From Streptomyces curacoi (GTDB taxonomy: Bacteria > Actinomycetota > Actinomycetes > Streptomycetales > Streptomycetaceae), in assembly GCF_001513975.1 (NCBI RefSeq), contig NZ_KQ947986.1, positions 784,713-848,712 of the forward strand: a DNA stretch of 64,000 nt. Direction: 5' to 3'. Below are positions 60,190 through 64,000 of this stretch, piece by piece. Made by a program: the position numbers and the translations under genes. The number at the start of each line of letters is the position of its first letter. Positions within the stretch are counted from its first letter, which is position 1. A model generated the notes under the pieces. The model was given only the letters and a program-made list of their open reading frames with translations, was not told the origin of the DNA and made no database searches.

Positions 60190-61181
60190 CCTCGAGCACC
60201 GCCTTCGTCTTTCCCGGGCAAGGCAGCCAGTTCCCGGGGATGGGTCATGAGCTGTTCCGATTGGGCCCACAGGCCAAGGCCCTCGCCGACAGAGCCGAAG
60301 AGGTCACGGGTCTGCCTGTGATCGAGCTGATGACGCGTGCTGACGCCGCGACGCTCGCCGATCCGGAGCTCGCCCAAGTACTCGTCCTGGTCTGGTCGCT
60401 GGCGGCGCTGGAGCGGCTACGTCAAGCAGGCTGGCGGCCGAGCGCTGTCGCCGGTCACAGCCTGGGGGAATACACCGCACTCGTGGCCTGCGGCAGTCTT
60501 GACACCGACACCGCGCTGTCACTGGTGGCCTGCCGGGGCAAGGCGATGGCGCACGCCGCACGCAGCCGGCCAGGCGGTATGGCGGCCATCGTCGGACTCG
60601 CCTCGCAGGAAGTACAGGCACTGTGCACGCAGGCCTCGACGGGGAACGAGATCGCCGTCATCGCCAACTGGAACTCACCTCGCCAACTGGTTGTGGCCGG
60701 CACCGTCCAAGGGGTCGACCACGTCGTTCGGGCGGCGACCCGCGCCGGGGCCTTGAGAGCCCGTCGGCTGGCCGTCGGGGGTGGTTACCACTCCCCGCTC
60801 ATGAACGACGCCCACGGCCGCCTGGCGGGCCTTCTGGCCACCGTCCCACTCGGCAACCCATCCATTCCGTTCGTCTCCAGCACCACCGGCAGCCACATCA
60901 CCGACATCCACACGTACCGCAGCAACCTGCAGGCACAGGTGATCTCACCGGTCCGCTGGAGCGACACAGTTCAGGCCCTGGGCACACTCGGCGCCACCAC
61001 CTACATCGAGGCGGGCCCCGGCCGGGTACTGAGCGGCCTCGGTCGTGAAATGGCTCGCGCCGCCCGGCACTTGGGGACCTGGGAAGCCCTGCGTCATGCG
61101 ATGCCGGCAGACATCGCCCGCGGCCCGGACGACGGAAAGCGTCCGGTCGCCACCGCCCTCCACCGAAGGAACGCGACGTGA
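60186..61181 (+). CDS. fabD: Malonyl-CoA:ACP transacylase (FabD-like)
   Basis: A protein of 331 residues. VFPGQGSQFPGMGHEL at the N-terminus, nucleophile Ser92 in VAGHSLGEYTALVACG, Arg in VACRGKAMAHAA, His in VGGGYHSPLMNDAH, and the closing YIEAGPGRVLSGLGREM. It loads malonyl units on the ACP. Malonyl versus methylmalonyl choice cannot be decided with certainty. It overlaps both neighbours by four bases, so it is tightly coupled. Confidence 0.92.
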   Translation: MTSSTAFVFPGQGSQFPGMGHELFRLGPQAKALADRAEEVTGLPVIELMTRADAATLADPELAQVLVLVWSLAALERLRQAGWRPSAVAGHSLGEYTALVACGSLDTDTALSLVACRGKAMAHAARSRPGGMAAIVGLASQEVQALCTQASTGNEIAVIANWNSPRQLVVAGTVQGVDHVVRAATRAGALRARRLAVGGGYHSPLMNDAHGRLAGLLATVPLGNPSIPFVSSTTGSHITDIHTYRSNLQAQVISPVRWSDTVQALGTLGATTYIEAGPGRVLSGLGREMARAARHLGTWEALRHAMPADIARGPDDGKRPVATALHRRNAT

Positions 61182-61924
61182 GTGAACTCAAGGGGCAGAT
61201 CGTACTGGTTACCGGAGCCACCAAGGGCATCGGCCTCGCGGTGGCGACCGAGCTGGCCCGCTGCGGCGCCACTGTCCTGATGAACCACCGCGGCAAGCCG
61301 GAACAGGCCCTCGACGCTCTGGAGCAGGTGCGAGAGATCAGCCAGGATGCCCACCTGCTGCGGGCCGACATCGCCGACGCCTCCGACGTAGAGCGCATGT
61401 TCCGGCAGATCAGAGCCGATCACGGACGGCTCGACGCCTTCGTCAACAACGCAGGCATCACCCTGGACGGCTACGCGCTCATGATGGGCGAGGCGAAGTG
61501 GCGCAAGGTCATCGACACCAACCTCACCGGCGCATTCCTGTGTACGCGGGCCGCCGCCCGGCTCATGGCCCGCAGACGCACCGGGTCGATCGTCACCGTC
61601 AGCTCGACGAGCGCCCTGAGCCCCCCGGCGGGCCAGGCCAACTATGCGGCCGCCAAAGCCGGCGGCATCGCCCTGACGAAGGCACTCGCCAAGGAACTGG
61701 GCTCCTACGGCATCCGAGTGAACTGCGTGATCCCCGGCTTCATCGATACCTCGATGACCCGTCAGATGCCACCCGAACGCCTTGAGGAGAACCTCCGGCA
61801 TGTCCCCCTCGGCCGCATCGGCCGACCCGAAGAGGTCGCCTCCGTCGTGAAGTTCCTCCTCAGCGATGCGTCCACGTACGTGACCGGATCGTCGGTCGTC
61901 GTCGACGGAGGCCTCGTCTGCTGA
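61178..61924 (+). CDS. fabG: 3-oxoacyl-ACP reductase (FabG-like ketoreductase)
   Basis: A protein of 248 residues, GTG start in a GTGA overlap. VTGATKGIGLAVATEL, NNAG in DAFVNNAGITLDGY, active-site Ser in VTVSSTSALS, Tyr-Lys in QANYAAAKAGGIALT, ending VVVDGGLVC. It reduces 3-ketoacyl-ACP to 3-hydroxyacyl-ACP with NADPH. Together with the FabZ-type dehydratase at 62253 it gives enoyl chains; no enoyl reductase is visible in the window. Confidence 0.92.
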   Translation: MSELKGQIVLVTGATKGIGLAVATELARCGATVLMNHRGKPEQALDALEQVREISQDAHLLRADIADASDVERMFRQIRADHGRLDAFVNNAGITLDGYALMMGEAKWRKVIDTNLTGAFLCTRAAARLMARRRTGSIVTVSSTSALSPPAGQANYAAAKAGGIALTKALAKELGSYGIRVNCVIPGFIDTSMTRQMPPERLEENLRHVPLGRIGRPEEVASVVKFLLSDASTYVTGSSVVVDGGLVC

Positions 61925-61968
61925 CCCTCCATCCCCGTCCACCGAACCGACATCGACAGGAGACAGAC

Positions 61969-62256
61969 ATGGTGATGACACTCAACGAAGCGACCCGCCG
62001 GGCGGCGGCTCGCCAGGAACTCTGCGCGCAGGTCAAGATCCTGCTGGTCGACCGCCTCTCGCTGGACGTCGACCCGGGCTCGATCGGGGACGACCAACCG
62101 CTCTTCGGCCGCGGCCTTGAGCTCGACTCCATCGACACCCTCGAACTGGCCATGGCGGTAGAGGACACCTTCGGTGTCACCGTCACCGACGACGACACCC
62201 ACAGCCTGCTGTCGCTGAACCGGCTGGTAGATCACATCGAGAGGGCTCGGGCATGA
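61969..62256 (+). CDS. Acyl carrier protein
   Basis: 95 residues. Helix I, then FGRGLELDSIDTLELAMAVE with the phosphopantetheine Ser54 in the DS(I)D motif, then the acidic helix III (VTVTDDDTHSLLSLNRLVDH). The start is the ATG at 61969 (AGGAGACAGAC upstream); ATG 61975 is possible. It is slightly longer than FAS ACPs at the N-terminus, as many PKS ACPs are. Its TGA overlaps the start of the dehydratase gene. Confidence 0.92.
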   Translation: MVMTLNEATRRAAARQELCAQVKILLVDRLSLDVDPGSIGDDQPLFGRGLELDSIDTLELAMAVEDTFGVTVTDDDTHSLLSLNRLVDHIERARA

Positions 62257-62750
62257 CCGCAGCGCCTTCCTCGCCGTCGGCACGCGTGGTGCTCAACGCC
62301 GACGACATCGCCCGAATGCTGCCGCACCGCCACCCGTTCTTCCTGCTGGACCGTGTCACGGCCCTCGAACCCGGCAAGAGCGCCGAGGCCATCAAGAACG
62401 TCACGGCCTCCGACGGCGTGTTGGCCGGCCATTTCCCCGGCCGCATGCTCTACCCGGGAGTCCTGCTCGTCGAATGCGTCGCACAGCTCGCGGCCGTCAT
62501 CTACGGCAGCGCCGCCGCGCAGGCGTCCACCGGTGACCTGGTGGCCGATGTCGCCGACCGAGTCGGCTACCTCGCCGAGATCCGCCAAGCCAAGTTCCTC
62601 AAACCGGTCGTCCCCGGAGACCAGGTCGTCTTCCGAGCCCACAGCGGCCCACGACTGGCCGGACTGATCTCGGTATCCGGCCAGGCATCGGTCGGTCGGG
62701 AGCTGGTCATGACCGCCCGACTGGCCGTCACCGAACTCGACCAGCCGTAG
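62253..62750 (+). CDS. fabZ: 3-hydroxyacyl-ACP dehydratase, FabZ/FabA hot-dog type
   Basis: A protein of 165 residues. IARMLPHRHPFFLLDRVTAL with the catalytic His, and GHFPGRMLYPGVLLVECVAQ with the catalytic acidic residue (Glu in LVECVAQ). It removes water to give trans-2-enoyl-ACP. Repeated use without an enoyl reductase would give a conjugated polyene. Confidence 0.9.
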   Translation: MTAAPSSPSARVVLNADDIARMLPHRHPFFLLDRVTALEPGKSAEAIKNVTASDGVLAGHFPGRMLYPGVLLVECVAQLAAVIYGSAAAQASTGDLVADVADRVGYLAEIRQAKFLKPVVPGDQVVFRAHSGPRLAGLISVSGQASVGRELVMTARLAVTELDQP

Positions 62751-62847
62751 CCCCACCGGCACTCCTGCTCACGCCCCAGCCGTTCCGGCACATCCACCAG
62801 GGGCCGCGGATCCACTCAACACCGCCACCACTGAACACGGAGAAACG

Positions 62848-63867
62848 ATGAAGACTCGCTTCACCACCACGGACGAGGAGTACGCGGCCCTGCGCCGCAA
62901 CACGGGCCTCATCCACTACCAGGGCGCAGGGCTGCTCACGGTGACCGGACCCGAGGCCGCCGGCTTTCTCGGCCGGGTCGGGACACGCAGCATCGACTTC
63001 CTGCTCGAGGGCCAGAGCACGGCCTCGCTACTGCTCCGCGAAGACGGCACCATCATCGCCGAAACGCTCATCCATTGCTGGGGCACCGACTACCTCGTGG
63101 AGATCTGGCCTGCCCAGGCGACCGAGGCCACGGCCCACCTGCTCGCGGCGGCGGACGGATTCGCTGACGTCACCGTCGAGGATGTCAGCGAGGCCTACAC
63201 CATCCTCGGCTTGGAGGGCCCTTCCTCCTTCAAGATGGCCCAGAAGTACCTCGACTTCCCCATCGCCTCCCTCGCCTATCGCAGCTGCGCCGCTGTTGAG
63301 TGGGGTGGCGAAGCAGTGACCCTGTCGCGGACCGGGATCACCGGCGAATACGGCTACAAGTTCATCGTCCCGTCCGCCGGTGCCCCCAGGCTGCGGGCCG
63401 AACTCCTGGAACTGGGGGCTGTCGAGTGCGGTAAGGACGCGCTCGACATCTGCCGCATGGAGGTCCGCTTCGCCGGCCTCGAACACGAGCACGCCGGTGG
63501 ACCGATCACCCCTTTCGATGTGGGTCTGCAGTGGATGCTCGACACTGGCCAGGACTTCGTCGGCCGGGAAGCCCTGGAGCAGCGCAGCCGCCATGGGGGC
63601 AGGTCCCCGGTGTGCTGGGTCGCCGACGCCGCTCTGGAAACCGCACCTGCCCGCGGGACCGCGATCGCGGTCAGTGACGCGGAGATCGGCATCGTGACGC
63701 ACTGCGTCTGGTCCCCCACGCTGGCCCGGCACATCGGTACTGCCGTGGTCGACCCCGCGGTGGCGGCCTCCGGGCAGGAGTTCCAGCTCGCCGGCACTGC
63801 CATGACAGTGCGCACCATCTCCGCGCCCTTCCTGACGGCGACCAGCCTCGCCGTACCCCTCGACTGA
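62848..63867 (+). CDS. GcvT-like (aminomethyltransferase-fold) folate-dependent protein
   Basis: A protein of 339 residues. It shows the T-protein layout: RNTGLIHYQGAGLLTVTGPE, YTILGLEGPSSFKMAQKYLD, LSRTGITGEYGYKFIVPSAG, DALDICRMEVRFAGLEHEHA and WMLDTGQDFVGREALEQRSR. These domains bind tetrahydrofolate. No other glycine-cleavage genes are near, so it is a pathway enzyme, not the GCV T-protein. It may transfer a one-carbon unit or demethylate an intermediate. It lies between the dehydratase and ketosynthase genes in the same operon. Confidence 0.82.
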   Translation: MKTRFTTTDEEYAALRRNTGLIHYQGAGLLTVTGPEAAGFLGRVGTRSIDFLLEGQSTASLLLREDGTIIAETLIHCWGTDYLVEIWPAQATEATAHLLAAADGFADVTVEDVSEAYTILGLEGPSSFKMAQKYLDFPIASLAYRSCAAVEWGGEAVTLSRTGITGEYGYKFIVPSAGAPRLRAELLELGAVECGKDALDICRMEVRFAGLEHEHAGGPITPFDVGLQWMLDTGQDFVGREALEQRSRHGGRSPVCWVADAALETAPARGTAIAVSDAEIGIVTHCVWSPTLARHIGTAVVDPAVAASGQEFQLAGTAMTVRTISAPFLTATSLAVPLD

Positions 63868-63929
63868 GCCGCGCCCGGAGCGGCTCCCTCGACCTCCAGG
63901 CCACCGGCCCGCGAACAGGAGAAGACAGC

Positions 63930-64000
63930 ATGAGTCCCAACAAGCGGCGAGAAGTCAGCGTCGCCGTCACCGGTGTCGGCATCACGTGCGCGCTCGGCAA
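63930..64000 (+). CDS. Beta-ketoacyl synthase, start only (runs off the right edge)
   Basis: Only 23 codons are present: MSPNKRREVSVAVTGVGITC then ALG. VAVTGVGITCALG is the standard N-terminus of FabF/KS-alpha proteins (VVVTGLGxxxxxG). AACAGGAGAAGACAGC before the ATG is a good ribosome site. It is most likely the elongating ketosynthase of the cluster; whether a chain-length-factor partner follows cannot be seen. Confidence 0.82.
   Translation, partial: MSPNKRREVSVAVTGVGITCALG

Overview
This window is high-GC actinomycete chromosome, almost certainly Streptomyces. The evidence is very high G/C at third codon positions, many GTG/TTG starts with GGAGG-type ribosome sites, GTGA/ATGA stop-start overlaps, a streptogrisin-type protease, a secreted RNase Sa relative, tandem copies of the ACGCCGGACGGGCTGAG intergenic element, and an allantoin locus (allantoicase, allantoinase, IclR regulator, malate synthase) arranged, as far as I recall, as in S. 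coelicolor. I found no rRNA, tRNA or CRISPR array.

Layout. 1-5.0 kb is decayed arm-type DNA: the 5' part of a TPR-repeat gene running off the left edge, an IS110-type C-terminal fragment, a frameshifted IS630-type fragment, an IS110-family element whose transposase carries a frameshift, a GNAT gene, and an Old Yellow Enzyme gene with an out-of-frame internal deletion. 5.3-9.2 kb is a small cassette (XRE regulator, CMD protein, cupin with an amber codon 7, alpha/beta hydrolase, cyclophilin-like protein) flanked by two similar decayed fragments that resemble the N-terminus of an ATP-dependent DNA ligase. 9.5-13 kb holds a membrane fatty acid desaturase, its ferredoxin-type reductase and a divergent PucR-type regulator. 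13.4-25 kb is a mixed accessory stretch: flavin monooxygenase with a GntR-TetR hybrid regulator, two large SMI1/KNR4 (SUKH) proteins (one frameshifted), a VOC protein, a secreted glycine-rich protein, two GNATs, a secreted S1 protease and a membrane protein.

25-49 kb looks like conserved chromosome: SWIM protein overlapping an SNF2 helicase; ROK kinase, GntR regulator and Gfo/Idh/MocA dehydrogenase sharing a TGTCC(G/T)GACA site; P450; two-component system; RNase; DHFR-like reductase; SDR; allantoin degradation genes and malate synthase under a likely common IclR (AllR) regulator, for which I see three 15-bp sites; then Rdx, HipA-like and SulP genes.

51-64 kb is the most interesting part: a divergent biosynthetic gene cluster that continues past the right edge. 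The leftward operon encodes a thioesterase, bicovalent-flavin oxidase, Baeyer-Villiger-type monooxygenase, alpha/beta hydrolase, aldehyde dehydrogenase, aspartate 1-decarboxylase (PanD) and asparagine synthetase (AsnB). The rightward operon encodes a phosphopantetheinyl transferase, malonyl-CoA:ACP transacylase, ketoreductase, acyl carrier protein, FabZ dehydratase, a GcvT-like folate enzyme and the start of a ketosynthase. This is a discrete-enzyme (highly reducing type II PKS/FAS-like) chain builder beside a beta-alanine supply enzyme and an amide-forming enzyme. I infer a reduced or polyene acyl chain joined to beta-alanine or a related amide, then oxidised.

A recurring small-scale pattern is short tandem duplication at the 3' ends of genes, several of them copying the stop codon.
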